Shown here piece after piece: positions 33,112-42,857 of a stretch of DNA of 64,000 bases. Source of the DNA: Bdellovibrio bacteriovorus str. Tiberius (lineage in GTDB: Bacteria > Bdellovibrionota > Bdellovibrionia > Bdellovibrionales > Bdellovibrionaceae); assembly GCF_000317895.1 (NCBI RefSeq), contig NC_019567.1, positions 2,232,001 through 2,296,000 on the forward strand. The letters run 5' to 3'. Position 1 is the first letter of the stretch; each line of letters opens with the position of its first letter. The position numbers and the translations under genes were made by a program. The notes beneath the pieces were generated by a model. That model was not told the origin of the DNA. It saw only the letters and a program-made list of their open reading frames with translations, and made no database searches.

Positions 33112-34512
33112 ATGGACGAAAAAAAGTCTGCCAAAAAACATACAAAAAAGATTGAGAAGATCAAATCCTCGGTCTTTTCCCGCAGTCTTTCCTTGGCCAA
33201 ACTGACCATTCAAGCCGGCGCCTCCATTGCCCAACACGGTGTCACCACGGCTTTAAAATCCAAAGAATCCAAAGAAGAAACCTGGAAGCAGCTTTTGCAA
33301 AACCAGGCTCAAAGTATCAGCGCTGAACTGGGTGAACTTAAAGGCAGTCTGATGAAGGCTGGCCAGATGCTTTCCATGTACGGCGAACACTTTCTGCCGC
33401 CAGAAGCCAATGAACTGCTGAAATCCCTGCAGCACGATTCTCCGCCCCTTTCATGGGAAGCCATCGAGCCGACCTTGAAGAAACAGCTGCCTCCGGAAAA
33501 ACTGGAACTTTTAGAAATTGAAAAGGAAGCTCTGGCTTCGGCCTCCATGGGGCAGGTTCACCGCGCGCGCATCAAAGCCACGGGGGAAAGTATCGTGCTC
33601 AAGATTCAGTACCCGAATGTGGACCGCGCTATCGACAGTGATCTTCGCGCGATCAAGACACTTCTGGGGACCCTGAAGCTTCTGCCCAAAGATTTCAACA
33701 TGGATCCGGTGTTTGCCGAGGTTCGCGAAATGCTGGTGCAGGAAACCGACTACGAGATGGAAGCGCGACTGACCGAAGACTTTCACAACCGCCTTGCTGG
33801 CGACAGCCGCTTCGTGGTTCCGAAAGTCATTCGTGAATTTTCCGGCCCTCGCATTCTGGCGTCCACCTTTGAACGGGGCCTGCGGGCCGATGATTCCCTG
33901 ATTCAAAGCCTGCCTCAGGAAAGACGCAACCGCCTGGCGCTGAACTTCCTGGATCTGTATTTCAAAGAGATCTTTGAATGGGGTGTCGTTCAGACAGATC
34001 CTCATGCCGGCAATTATCGCATCCGCATCGACCCCCAAGGCCGGGATCAATTGGTTCTTTTTGATTTTGGTGCGACCCGTTCCTATGATCTGAATTTCCT
34101 GACTCCGTACCGCCGCATGGTCAAAGGTTCATTGTTCAATGACCGGGACCTGTTCATGAAGGCGGCAATGGAATTAAATTTTGTCTCGGACAATGACGAC
34201 CCTAAACTAAAACAGGTCTTTGAAGAATTCTGCTTTGAAACGGTAGAGCCTTTTATTGAATTCAACGACCCCCGCAACAACCAGGGTCAGATTGCCGCCG
34301 ATGGCACTTATGACTGGAAAAACACCACACTGCCGCAGCGTCTTTCCAAAAAGGTGTTTCAGATCATCCGCGGTTTCCACTTCCGCACACCTCCGCGTGA
34401 AATCATTTTCCTGGATCGAAAAACTGGCGGGGTCTTTATCTTCCTTTTCGTTCTGCGCGCCAAGGTGCGCGGGCGGGATCTGTTATTGAAATACATCGAA
34501 AGGATTTCTTAG
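33112..34512 (+). CDS. UbiB/ABC1/AarF-type kinase-like protein
   Basis: 466 residues. The KxGQ motif (LMKAGQMLSMYGEHFLP), the A-rich loop and Lys (ASASMGQVHRARI...VLKIQYP), DPHAGNY and FDFGA identify the UbiB protein-kinase-like family, whose members support ubiquinone synthesis or lipid metabolism. Residues 1-30 are strongly basic. No ubi genes are adjacent. It ends where the thioredoxin gene begins (TAG then ATG). Confidence 0.88.
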   Translation: MDEKKSAKKHTKKIEKIKSSVFSRSLSLAKLTIQAGASIAQHGVTTALKSKESKEETWKQLLQNQAQSISAELGELKGSLMKAGQMLSMYGEHFLPPEANELLKSLQHDSPPLSWEAIEPTLKKQLPPEKLELLEIEKEALASASMGQVHRARIKATGESIVLKIQYPNVDRAIDSDLRAIKTLLGTLKLLPKDFNMDPVFAEVREMLVQETDYEMEARLTEDFHNRLAGDSRFVVPKVIREFSGPRILASTFERGLRADDSLIQSLPQERRNRLALNFLDLYFKEIFEWGVVQTDPHAGNYRIRIDPQGRDQLVLFDFGATRSYDLNFLTPYRRMVKGSLFNDRDLFMKAAMELNFVSDNDDPKLKQVFEEFCFETVEPFIEFNDPRNNQGQIAADGTYDWKNTTLPQRLSKKVFQIIRGFHFRTPPREIIFLDRKTGGVFIFLFVLRAKVRGRDLLLKYIERIS

Positions 34513-35001
34513 ATGAGATTTCTGACTGCTTTGATTATGTTTTTTGCTGGCACGGCCTTCGCTAAAGAAATGCCCTCCACCGCAGAATTCAAACGACTGC
34601 CCACGGTGGCTTTAAATAAAGGCGACGTCAAAACGCTGAAGGACCTTCAAGGCAAAGTTGTGCTGGTGGATTTCTGGGCTTCCTGGTGTGAGCCGTGCAA
34701 GGCCGCTCTTCCCCACTACAACAACCTGTATAAAAAGTACCGCAGTCAGGGATTGGTGGTGCTGGGGGTGAACGAGGACGAAGAGGCTGCGGAGCGGGAT
34801 GCCTTTTTAAAAACCGTAAAGCTTGATTTCCCGCTATATCACGACCAGGGGCGCCTGGTGCTGGAGGATTTTAAAGTCCTGGCACTGCCGACTCTTTATG
34901 TGTTTGATAAAAAGTTAAAGCCTGTGGTTTTTTATCGTGGTTACGACGAAAAAAACTCACAGGCTTTGGAAAAGAAAATTCAGGAACTTTTAAAGCAGTA
35001 A
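34513..35001 (+). CDS. TlpA/ResA-type periplasmic thioredoxin
   Basis: 162 residues. A signal peptide (MRFLTALIMFFAGTAFA) is followed by a thioredoxin-fold with the active site WASWCEPCK, a cis-Pro in LALPTLYVF and an insertion characteristic of TlpA/ResA-type proteins. It is a candidate reductant for cytochrome c or other periplasmic thiols. It begins immediately after the UbiB stop. Confidence 0.9.
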   Translation: MRFLTALIMFFAGTAFAKEMPSTAEFKRLPTVALNKGDVKTLKDLQGKVVLVDFWASWCEPCKAALPHYNNLYKKYRSQGLVVLGVNEDEEAAERDAFLKTVKLDFPLYHDQGRLVLEDFKVLALPTLYVFDKKLKPVVFYRGYDEKNSQALEKKIQELLKQ

Positions 35002-35002
35002 C

Positions 35003-36247
35003 TTATCTTTGGCTCAGCTTGGTTTCTGCCGGAGCCAGCCAGATGTCCACGATCTTGCCTTTTTTGATCTTCTTGCCGTCTTTATACCAGAAGTCCGCAC
35101 GCTCGCGGGCTTCAGCATAGGCACCAATCGGAGTCACCACGCCTTTTTCATATTTCAAAGAAATCTTGGTCACTTTCGTGTGCAGTGCGATCATTTCCTC
35201 TTTTTGGGAAATACCATCACCGTTTTTATCCTGCCACATCACCAGTTTCTTAAAGTCTTTGTCACGGTGATCAACAACGCCGTCTTTGTTGGAATCAAAG
35301 GCTCTTAGAACCTCAAATCCATTCACTTCAGAAGCGTTATCACCGAACAGCTCATCCTTTTGGTCGATCTTGCCGGACTTGTCACGATCCAGAGCCACGA
35401 ACCAGCCTGGAGCATTGGCTTCCGGCCAGTGCGTTTTACCAATTGGATTCAGCGGGAAGTCGGTCATGTTATTGAAGGTCGGTCTTTGATCATCAAAGAA
35501 GACCATCAAAGGCGACCAGTAACCACCGCAGAAACCTGTTTCACCCGGGAAGGACACGTTGATGTCCACCACGGATTTGTCGGCGGATACTGAGATACCA
35601 CCGAAGGAAGCAGTGATGTCCCCGTCTTTACCCATGAAATCGCCGCATTTGCGGGTTGGAGTGTAGGAAGAGTAGCCGTATTGACCGTACACCGCCGCAG
35701 AACCATCACAATTCACCGTCTGCACGAAGCTTGAAGATTTCAGTGAGACGTCCCCTTTTTCAGGGATCATCACCTGCCCCGCATCGTCCACACTCACCGA
35801 GGTTGGGATTTTCGTCTTCATCACAACTGCATTACCAAACAACGCCGCCGTTCCCGATGCTCCCGTGACGACAAATTTATCTGCAGCCATTGGCGCCGGC
35901 GTAGCCGTCGTCATCCCGGTTTTCAAAACAAGGTCGCTTGGATACTTCACTGTAAAGGCATAGTCCTTACCACCCAGTACCAGAGTGAAATTTGCCGTGA
36001 TAATCGCCGTTGCAGCCAGAGGATTTGTCACCCCTCGCAGATTCGTCGGAAAGCACGAGTTGTTCAGACGTACTGTCACAACATCCTTCGCCGAACGACT
36101 GACCATACCAGAAGCAGGTGCCGCCGTTACGGTTTCCCCGGAGCTGGCACTGTTCACGGACATCGGGAAGTCTTTATCTTCAGCCTGAGCCGCGCCAGAG
36201 ATCATCACCCCTGCGACCAAGATCATTTTGAAATTGTTGTTCCCCAT
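35003..36247 (-). CDS. Secreted EF-hand calcium-binding protein
   Basis: 414 residues. The ATG at 36247 follows GGGGAAATT and opens a signal peptide ending GAAQA. Residues about 275-360 contain three EF-hand loops: DRDKSGKIDQKDE, DSNKDGVVDHRDK and DKNGDGISQKEE. The N-terminal ~270 residues are beta-rich with Ser/Thr and a few Cys (SCFPTN, TVNCDG, TRKCGDF, GFCGGY). It is the last gene of the prepilin operon, 22 bases after the PilW-like gene, so a Ca2+-binding adhesin or pilus-tip partner is a sensible guess. Confidence 0.8.
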   Translation of the reverse strand: MGNNNFKMILVAGVMISGAAQAEDKDFPMSVNSASSGETVTAAPASGMVSRSAKDVVTVRLNNSCFPTNLRGVTNPLAATAIITANFTLVLGGKDYAFTVKYPSDLVLKTGMTTATPAPMAADKFVVTGASGTAALFGNAVVMKTKIPTSVSVDDAGQVMIPEKGDVSLKSSSFVQTVNCDGSAAVYGQYGYSSYTPTRKCGDFMGKDGDITASFGGISVSADKSVVDINVSFPGETGFCGGYWSPLMVFFDDQRPTFNNMTDFPLNPIGKTHWPEANAPGWFVALDRDKSGKIDQKDELFGDNASEVNGFEVLRAFDSNKDGVVDHRDKDFKKLVMWQDKNGDGISQKEEMIALHTKVTKISLKYEKGVVTPIGAYAEARERADFWYKDGKKIKKGKIVDIWLAPAETKLSQR

Positions 36248-36269
36248 AATTTCCCCCAAAAAAAACTGA

Positions 36270-37256
36270 CTACAGACCTGCGGTCTGAGTGGTCTTAACT
36301 TTTTTAACTTTAAAATAAATCATACGCTTTAAAATGGAATCGCGGCGAAGGTTCAATTCCTCCACGCGATCTGCCAGCAGAACCGGCGTTCCCCAACGCC
36401 CGTCTGCATAAGACACTTTATACAAGCGTGACATGCGCTGCCCACTGCCCGTGGTGTCCTTCATTTCTTCCAGGTAGTACTTGATCAAATGCACAGCTCG
36501 CAGTCGGATCAAGCTTTGACCGCCACCGATAGACGGCGCGCGACGCAGGAAAATATCCGCTGAAGACATCATTTCACCTGTTTCCGGATGCGCCATATTA
36601 ACGTAGTTATAAATTCCTGAGTCTGAAAGCGTTGTGATTCCATTCACCGTACCGACATACACCGGACTGCGTGGAGCCACCTTCATATTTGCCACCCCAT
36701 TTAACAATGGACGCAGCTTCGCAGGCGTGTCCAGCATCACAGTGCGACCATTGCTCCACAAAGCGGGACGCTGAGCCACCACTTTGTCTTTGTAGTTCAA
36801 CCCTTTGAAGACCAGACTTGCTGCCACATTGAAGTCATCAGGAGCAGGTCCCACTTCATAAGCCAGAACGGGGTCATAGACCAGCACTCCCCCTGCCGCA
36901 GGATCCTGAGTCATGATTACGAATTCTTTGCGACCGGTGATTTTTAGGGTTGCTTCGCGCTCAAGCTTCCCCAGGGCATTCGCAGGAACATCCGGATAGA
37001 AATCAAAGAACTTATTGCCGGAATCATCCAGCACTGTCAGGTTGTTATATGATGGGTCCACGTTGTTAAAATCACTGAACAGTATTCGTTCTGCCAGCTT
37101 GGTGTCGATAGAGTCTTCCAACTCTTTTGTCATCTTCACCTGATCTCTTGTGACTGACAATTGTGTCGTCACAACAACACTGGTCAGGATGGCCACCAGA
37201 CCCACCCCGATCACTAGTTCGACTGCTGTTAAACCACGATTGTTTAAATTCTTCAT
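36270..37256 (-). CDS. PilW/PulJ-type minor prepilin
   Basis: 328 residues. The prepilin leader is NRG|LTAVELVIGVGLVAILTSVVV, with Glu at +5 after the cleavage Gly. The rest is beta-rich with a DNVD-like turn. Start ATG overlaps the stop of the upstream PilV-like gene (ATGA). PilW-type minor pilins prime or cap the pilus. Confidence 0.85.
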   Translation of the reverse strand: MKNLNNRGLTAVELVIGVGLVAILTSVVVTTQLSVTRDQVKMTKELEDSIDTKLAERILFSDFNNVDPSYNNLTVLDDSGNKFFDFYPDVPANALGKLEREATLKITGRKEFVIMTQDPAAGGVLVYDPVLAYEVGPAPDDFNVAASLVFKGLNYKDKVVAQRPALWSNGRTVMLDTPAKLRPLLNGVANMKVAPRSPVYVGTVNGITTLSDSGIYNYVNMAHPETGEMMSSADIFLRRAPSIGGGQSLIRLRAVHLIKYYLEEMKDTTGSGQRMSRLYKVSYADGRWGTPVLLADRVEELNLRRDSILKRMIYFKVKKVKTTQTAGL

Positions 37257-37714
37257 TTTGCACTCACCACGAAATGATAGTCTTTAAATGCCTCGCCCTT
37301 TTCGATCCACGACTTATGAGTCACACGCAGTGTAACTTTATAAAGTCCGCGGAACTCCGGGTAAGGCTGAATAACATAGCCATAAGTGCCGGCACATGTT
37401 TCACACTCTTTGCGAAGGGCCACTTTCCCATTATCCCAGGCCATCGGCAAAGTGTCCGGATTCAACAGTTCCGAAACACTGCGATTGGAATCGTAGTTGA
37501 TTTGATAATTCTCAACCCCGGACTTGATGTTTTCTGCAATGTCGTTAACCTGCTTGTCAGTGGAGGAAAGTAAAATTGTGCTTTTCGTGGTGTTACGCAA
37601 AGACACCATTCCACCCACGAAGGTCAGGCCGACCATGGTGATTAAACCGAAGCCCACAATAGCCTCAACAATAGTCTGACCTTTTTGATTTCGAATCACG
37701 TTCCGCATTTTCAT
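37253..37714 (-). CDS. PilV-type minor prepilin
   Basis: 153 residues with leader NQKG|QTIVEAIVGFGLITMVGLTFVGG; Glu at +5 present. Two Cys (ECETCAGTYG) sit in the globular part. Its start overlaps the stop of the giant prepilin gene by one base (TAATG) and its end overlaps the PilW-like start. Confidence 0.85.
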   Translation of the reverse strand: MKMRNVIRNQKGQTIVEAIVGFGLITMVGLTFVGGMVSLRNTTKSTILLSSTDKQVNDIAENIKSGVENYQINYDSNRSVSELLNPDTLPMAWDNGKVALRKECETCAGTYGYVIQPYPEFRGLYKVTLRVTHKSWIEKGEAFKDYHFVVSAK

Positions 37715-40700
37715 TAGATACCTCCCTCACGGGATTGTTCCACCACGAAGAAACGCACCAGACGGCGTTTACAAGTGGTGTTCGACGCTGTTGTACCGGC
37801 AGCGATACCGCAATCCGGATCCACCGCCGTCCACTGGAATGGATCGGCCTTGGCGCGCAGACTGATGGTGTTACAGTTCATACGATCAGCCACTGCTTTG
37901 ATCGAAGGAATTGGATGCCAAATCGGCTCATTGGTGGTGGCGTTGCAATCCGCCCCGCTGAAGGACCGCAGAATGCGAGGATTTCCCGCCGCACGCAATT
38001 CCCGCGTAGACTGGGGATGATAGATACTGCTCCAGTTGATACCCGCCTTAATTGCCGACGGATCAATTTTCATGCGCCCAACAATAAAGGTCCCGATAAT
38101 TCTCAACGGATTTGATCTGGCCTCAATCACCAGCTCATCACAGGTCATAAAGCCCGTCACAAACGTGGAGCTTGCTTTAATCACACATTTGCCAACGATG
38201 GATCTCACCTGGAATGTGGCATTGGCCTGAGTCATATTGTCGAACTCGAAAGTCGCCAGGGCCGGATCCGCCTTCATATCCTTACTGCTGTCCGCACCGG
38301 CAAAGTTCCATGAAGTACGCGCTGTGGAGGCAAAACTCACATCCCAACCAGCACCCCCGAAGGAGGCGGACGTCATAGTACCGTAGGCTTTCGAACAGGC
38401 TTCCATCATGGTTTCAAGATCGCTGTCTTCCGCCAACATTACAGCAGAACCACCGGCTGGAGATCTGGAAATATTGGAAGGGAAGTTCAGACGTGTCTTA
38501 TCACTATTGAAGGACATATTAATATAGCCCTTCAACTTGGTATTTTCATTTTTGGGATCGATCGGATTGGACTTGTAGAAGGTGCTGTCGTAGGCCTGCA
38601 CTTCAATAAACGGTGCCGAGTAACCACCGTTTTTATCCAGCATATTTTGCACATTTTTTGCCGTCACGTCCAAGTCGATCTTATCAAAGTAATAAGCGTT
38701 GGTCGCGCGCGACACTTCCACTGTAATCTTCGGCGGATTGGCCTTTTGAAGCTCGTAAGTGTTTAATGCGGTCTTATCCGCATCCAACTGCCTGGAGGCC
38801 AAATTCACCACAGAAGACTGAGCCGGAATTTTATTGTTGCTCAAATCACTGATCACTTTTTTCAGATCAGTGATAGCTCTTTCAAGCTCCGCCACCAGTT
38901 TTTCATCACGATAATCGATTTTCGTCCCACCACTGGAAGAACCGGAGCCGGTACCGGATTCACTGCCGGCACCCGTACCAGAATCAGCAACTCCCGAATC
39001 TTCGACTTTCTCTTCAGTTTCCAGCGTTTTTTCGATTGTTTTAGTGCCGGAGCCGGTGCCTGAACCGGTACCAGTGCCACTGCCCGTGCCAGTTCCGGAG
39101 CCAGTGCTGCCCCCGGCAAGACTGCCCTTCACTGGTTTTTCCATCTCATCTGCCAGATCTTCCTGCTTGTCTTTCAGATCTGCACGATACAAGGTCAGGG
39201 ACTTATTCAAATCGGATTCAGATTTTGCCGCAGCATCATAGGTGATCTGCGATGCTTTGATTTTGTTCTTCAAAGAGGTCTCAAAGGCAGCAGATCCCAC
39301 TTCCGGGGTGAAGGTCACTTTACCTGTGCGAGGCAGTTGAGCTTCAACTGTACGATCCCCCACAGCCAGCATAATTTTCACCACGGCATCATTATAGTCC
39401 TTGGCCTCAACATCCACTTCACCTTTACCCCAGGCGGATTTATCCACTGTCAGGGCGTTGCTCTGACGACTGAAATAGTTCCAGTTGGAAAGATACATGC
39501 GATAGTCTGCAGAGTTAGTGCCATCATCAGTCATGCGGGCACCCAGCTCAGATTTATACACGCTGGTCTTATCCGCCTGTTGAGTGCTCATGTCCTGACA
39601 TTTGGCCATCAGGGTTTTATCAACGTTCACACTCTTGGTCTTGTCAGAGAAATAAACCAGGCCCGCATCCAGACCCCCGTCATTCTCGACCCCTTTTAAG
39701 AAGCCACCAAAGGTACGCACATCCGCCCAGAAACGATCTCCCATCGTCCCGGAAGAACGTGGAGAATACTTTCCTTTGGAAGTCATGATATCGCCATTAC
39801 CCATGTAAACACGATCAGCGAAGGTCACCCCCGCATAGCTAATGCCATCCGGAGAAGCGTCATCACCGGCTTCATCCACAGGCAGATAGATATTGCGATT
39901 CACAAACACCGGACTTTGGAAAACCAAACCGGAGCTGCCCGCCAACTCTTTTCGGGAGGTAAATTTATGCAAAGCCACGTCCCCAGCAGCCACGTTGGAG
40001 TCCCACGAACGATCCATATATAGATCCTGCGGAACCAACAAAGCGAAAGAACCCACTTCGCGTGGATAAATCACAATCTGGGATTTTAGAGTCAACTCTT
40101 TATTCCCCACCTTGATTGGCGTTGAATTCCCCAACGAATCAACCAGATCCACGCGGGAATCAATATAGACTTCACGACCGGCCTTCGGCAGATTGATACT
40201 TTCATTACGAGTCAGCGTCACCCGAACCGCTGCAACTTTAACCACTTCACCTTTGTCATTGCGAACAGACTTCAGACTTTCAAGAACCGGGAACAAGGGG
40301 TGTGAGGTTGTGGCCTTGCTCACTTCCAAAAGGCGCACAATCGTACCCAGACGAATTTTGTTCTGAGTCAGCGCATTGGCTTCCAGCGGACCCACGTTTT
40401 TACCGTCACCCACCAGCTGACGAATGAAGTTTTCCTGCTCCGTGGACATGATCAAGCGCTCAACGCTGCCAGTGTGCGCCAGATTACATTCCGCACCCAG
40501 GTCATTCATCATCAAATTATCGTTGGAAAAACAGTACTTCTGACGGACCCCGAAGATCACGTAATCCATGGCACTGTTCAAAGCAAATCGCAGGTTTACG
40601 ACGTTTGAAGTTTTACTGACCTGTTGCCTTTGCCCGATTACGTAATTCGTTAGAAAGTAAAAGGACGTGCTCATCACCGCGGTGGCCGCGAGGATTTGCA

Positions 40701-40740
40701 GCAAAATATTACCTTTTCTGTTACGTACCGTATTCAGCAT
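37714..40740 (-). CDS. Very large prepilin-like protein (about 1000 residues)
   Basis: 1008 residues. The N-terminus (MLNTVRNRKG|NILLQILAATAVMSTSFYFLT) is a prepilin leader and helix, but +5 is Gln instead of Glu. Residues about 570-620 hold a Gly/Ser/Thr tract of GSGTG repeats, flanked by helical regions (DLNKSLTLYRADLKDKQEDLADEM). Cys residues cluster in the C-terminal third (TCDELVIEAR, CNATTNEP, CKRRLVRFF). The start follows AAGGAA. Tip pseudopilins such as GspK also lack Glu5, so a tip role fits, though at 1000 residues it is far larger. First gene of the operon. Confidence 0.75.
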   Translation of the reverse strand: MLNTVRNRKGNILLQILAATAVMSTSFYFLTNYVIGQRQQVSKTSNVVNLRFALNSAMDYVIFGVRQKYCFSNDNLMMNDLGAECNLAHTGSVERLIMSTEQENFIRQLVGDGKNVGPLEANALTQNKIRLGTIVRLLEVSKATTSHPLFPVLESLKSVRNDKGEVVKVAAVRVTLTRNESINLPKAGREVYIDSRVDLVDSLGNSTPIKVGNKELTLKSQIVIYPREVGSFALLVPQDLYMDRSWDSNVAAGDVALHKFTSRKELAGSSGLVFQSPVFVNRNIYLPVDEAGDDASPDGISYAGVTFADRVYMGNGDIMTSKGKYSPRSSGTMGDRFWADVRTFGGFLKGVENDGGLDAGLVYFSDKTKSVNVDKTLMAKCQDMSTQQADKTSVYKSELGARMTDDGTNSADYRMYLSNWNYFSRQSNALTVDKSAWGKGEVDVEAKDYNDAVVKIMLAVGDRTVEAQLPRTGKVTFTPEVGSAAFETSLKNKIKASQITYDAAAKSESDLNKSLTLYRADLKDKQEDLADEMEKPVKGSLAGGSTGSGTGTGSGTGTGSGTGSGTKTIEKTLETEEKVEDSGVADSGTGAGSESGTGSGSSSGGTKIDYRDEKLVAELERAITDLKKVISDLSNNKIPAQSSVVNLASRQLDADKTALNTYELQKANPPKITVEVSRATNAYYFDKIDLDVTAKNVQNMLDKNGGYSAPFIEVQAYDSTFYKSNPIDPKNENTKLKGYINMSFNSDKTRLNFPSNISRSPAGGSAVMLAEDSDLETMMEACSKAYGTMTSASFGGAGWDVSFASTARTSWNFAGADSSKDMKADPALATFEFDNMTQANATFQVRSIVGKCVIKASSTFVTGFMTCDELVIEARSNPLRIIGTFIVGRMKIDPSAIKAGINWSSIYHPQSTRELRAAGNPRILRSFSGADCNATTNEPIWHPIPSIKAVADRMNCNTISLRAKADPFQWTAVDPDCGIAAGTTASNTTCKRRLVRFFVVEQSREGGI

Positions 40741-40773
40741 ATAAATGGTTCCTTATTTTGTACGCCCATACCT

Positions 40774-40781
40774 TTATCGGT
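40774..40781 (-). promoter_or_regulatory. Sigma-28-like -10 box upstream of the prepilin operon
   Basis: On the minus strand the sequence ACCGATAA resembles the FliA -10 element GCCGATAA (7 of 8), about 34 bases upstream of the ATG. No matching TAAA -35 element is visible at the proper spacing (TCAG instead), so this is a weak candidate. Confidence 0.3.
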
Positions 40782-40902
40782 AATTATGTGAAAAAACTGA
40801 TGGAAATCGCGGACTTTTATAAATTTGAAATGAAGTTCCGTCTCACACTGAAGCGAAATGTGCTGACTGTGGAATGAAGCTGACTCAGACAGAGATTGTG
40901 GA

Positions 40903-40930
40903 AAAGAAAAAGCCCGGCATTGCCGGGCTT
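40903..40930 (-). terminator. Rho-independent terminator of the CDF gene
   Basis: AAGCCCGGCA and TGCCGGGCTT pair around a single base. On the minus strand the stem is followed by TTTTTCTTTT, ending the CDF transporter transcript. Confidence 0.9.
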
Positions 40931-40956
40931 GATTAATGTTTCATTTATAAACAGTC

Positions 40957-41859
40957 TTAGTGATGTTCCGGATCCGCGCAGTGAGTGCCGTCAGATTCCG
41001 TTTCGATGGTGGCTTCGACGATACCGAAATCACGGACTCGTTTCTTGACCTGGTTTTTAATTTTTTCAATATCCGCAGGTCCGGCTCCGCTGGCAACAAC
41101 CACGTGCCCGGTAAAGATGTGGTTTTCACCGTCCAGGGACCACAGATGCGCATGGTGAACACCCACAACCTGATCAACCTCCAAAATGGCTTTTTCAACA
41201 TCCAGCACCTGAATATGACTTGGCGACGCCATCAAAAACACTTTCAATGCCTCACGCAAATTGCGAACCACATTGTACAGAATCCACGACGCCAGAGCGA
41301 TCGCCATCCCTGCATCCAACTGCGGCACATCAAAGAATTTCATAACAAGGGCGCCGATCAGAACCATCACCCAGCCCAGCACATCTTCGATCATGTGCCA
41401 CATCAGCATTTTTTCATTCAGGGATTCACCCTTGGACACACGGTAAGCGGCAAAACCATTCACTGCCACGCCCAGGAACGCCAGCAGGATCATGCCATCC
41501 GCATGCGGCTGTTGCGGCGCGAACAAACGCGGCACGGCCTCTACCAAAATGAAGATCGAGCCCAACACCAGAATTAAACCGGTGATCACCGCCCCGAGGG
41601 TGGAAAAACGACGATAGCCATAGGAAAACTTGCCATCACTTTGCTTGTGCGACACTTTTTCCAGAATGATCGCCAAAAGCATCGCTATTGCATCTCCGAA
41701 ATCATGAAGCGCATCCGACAAGATCGCCACAGAGTTCGTCCAAAGCCCCCCGATCAGCTCTATCACCGCAAAGGTCAGATTCAGCACCAGCGCAAAGGTC
41801 ATGCGACCGACGACCGCGCCATGGGAATGATGATGATGAGCGTGCTTGGATTCAGCCAT
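40957..41859 (-). CDS. CDF-family cation efflux protein (CzcD/ZitB-like)
   Basis: 300 residues. A His-rich N-terminus (AESKHAHHHHSHG) precedes six helices. The Zn-site residues are in LSDALHDFGDA (helix 2) and HMIEDVLGWV (helix 5). The C-terminal cytoplasmic domain (VDQVVGVHHAHLWSLDGENHIFTGHVVV) ends in a Cys/His-rich tail. This family expels Zn2+, Cd2+ or Co2+ in exchange for protons. It stands alone. Confidence 0.9.
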   Translation of the reverse strand: MAESKHAHHHHSHGAVVGRMTFALVLNLTFAVIELIGGLWTNSVAILSDALHDFGDAIAMLLAIILEKVSHKQSDGKFSYGYRRFSTLGAVITGLILVLGSIFILVEAVPRLFAPQQPHADGMILLAFLGVAVNGFAAYRVSKGESLNEKMLMWHMIEDVLGWVMVLIGALVMKFFDVPQLDAGMAIALASWILYNVVRNLREALKVFLMASPSHIQVLDVEKAILEVDQVVGVHHAHLWSLDGENHIFTGHVVVASGAGPADIEKIKNQVKKRVRDFGIVEATIETESDGTHCADPEHH

Positions 41860-41948
41860 AGCTCATTTAACGCTTTTCTGGGATTGGAAGTCAATCGAAC
41901 AGCCTTGAATTGACCCCCAGATACGGTCGTGATAGTTCAAAAGTCACT

Positions 41949-42857
41949 ATGAAACGCTCTCAATACAAGCAATTTGCATTTGGCCTGCTCGTTTACACCC
42001 TTCTCGTCATCCTTTGGGGTGCGTGGGTGAGAATTTCTCACTCTGGCGATGGCTGCGGCGACACTTGGCCTCTTTGCCACGGACAGCTGATTCCCGAAGC
42101 CGAACGCGGAAAAACCTGGGTTGAATACGGCCATCGCCTGATGTCGGGAATCTACGGCCTGGTGGTGATTTACTTCTGGTGGGTGGCGCGCAAGCTTTAT
42201 CCTCAAGGACACTATGCACGCAAAGCCGCTGTGGCGACTTTGATCTTCACCATCTCTGAAGCTCTGCTGGGAGCAAAGCTGGTTCTGTTCGGACTCGTAA
42301 CCACGAACGACACACCTTATCGCGCTTTCATCATGGCTTTGCACCAGATCAATTCCTTCCTGCTGACCGGATCTGTGGCACTGACCTATGCGGCAGCCCT
42401 GATAACTGAAGACCTGCGAGTTCCGACAACTCAAGACCGTCGTTATCGCCTGATGCCCTGGGTGATCGTGATCATCGGTATCACCGGAGCGTGGGCCTCG
42501 CTTTCCAATTCACTGTTCCCGACGGACAATCTGTTCCAAGGGTTGCTGGATGATTTCTCCAGCGAGTCCCACTTCCTGGTTCGCCTTCGCGGCTTCCACC
42601 CCGTGCTGGCTCTGCTGGGCGGCGGCAGTCTTGCGCTGTTCTTCTGGCTGAAGGCTCAGACAACGGAATCCCTGCTGGTGCAAAAACGCTCCGTGCAAAT
42701 GAGTCTGCTTTTGATTGCGGGTATTTTGTTCGGAATCGCAACGCTGCTTTTGCATGCGCCGGTGTGGATGAAAATCGTGCACTTGGCTTTGGCTCACACG
42801 ATCTGGGTGGTGTTGCTGCAGTGGGTGTTCTTCATCCGCAGCAATAAACTTACGTAG
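41949..42857 (+). CDS. ctaA: Heme A synthase (CtaA/Cox15)
   Basis: 302 residues, eight helices. The loop Cys pair is in DGCGDTWPLCHG (C-x6-C) and the heme-ligand His are in EYGHRLMSG, MALHQINS, LRGFHPVLALLG and LALAHTIWV, so all four are present. It oxidises heme O to heme A for cytochrome aa3 oxidase. The ATG at 41949 opens the first helix; an extension of 13 codons upstream has no site. The last 8 bases overlap the convergent LON-domain gene. Confidence 0.9.
   Translation: MKRSQYKQFAFGLLVYTLLVILWGAWVRISHSGDGCGDTWPLCHGQLIPEAERGKTWVEYGHRLMSGIYGLVVIYFWWVARKLYPQGHYARKAAVATLIFTISEALLGAKLVLFGLVTTNDTPYRAFIMALHQINSFLLTGSVALTYAAALITEDLRVPTTQDRRYRLMPWVIVIIGITGAWASLSNSLFPTDNLFQGLLDDFSSESHFLVRLRGFHPVLALLGGGSLALFFWLKAQTTESLLVQKRSVQMSLLLIAGILFGIATLLLHAPVWMKIVHLALAHTIWVVLLQWVFFIRSNKLT

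Noticed and set aside
39044..39241. Pro/Val-repeat plus-strand frame in the giant prepilin gene
   Set aside because: It only mirrors the Gly/Ser/Thr tract on the coding strand.
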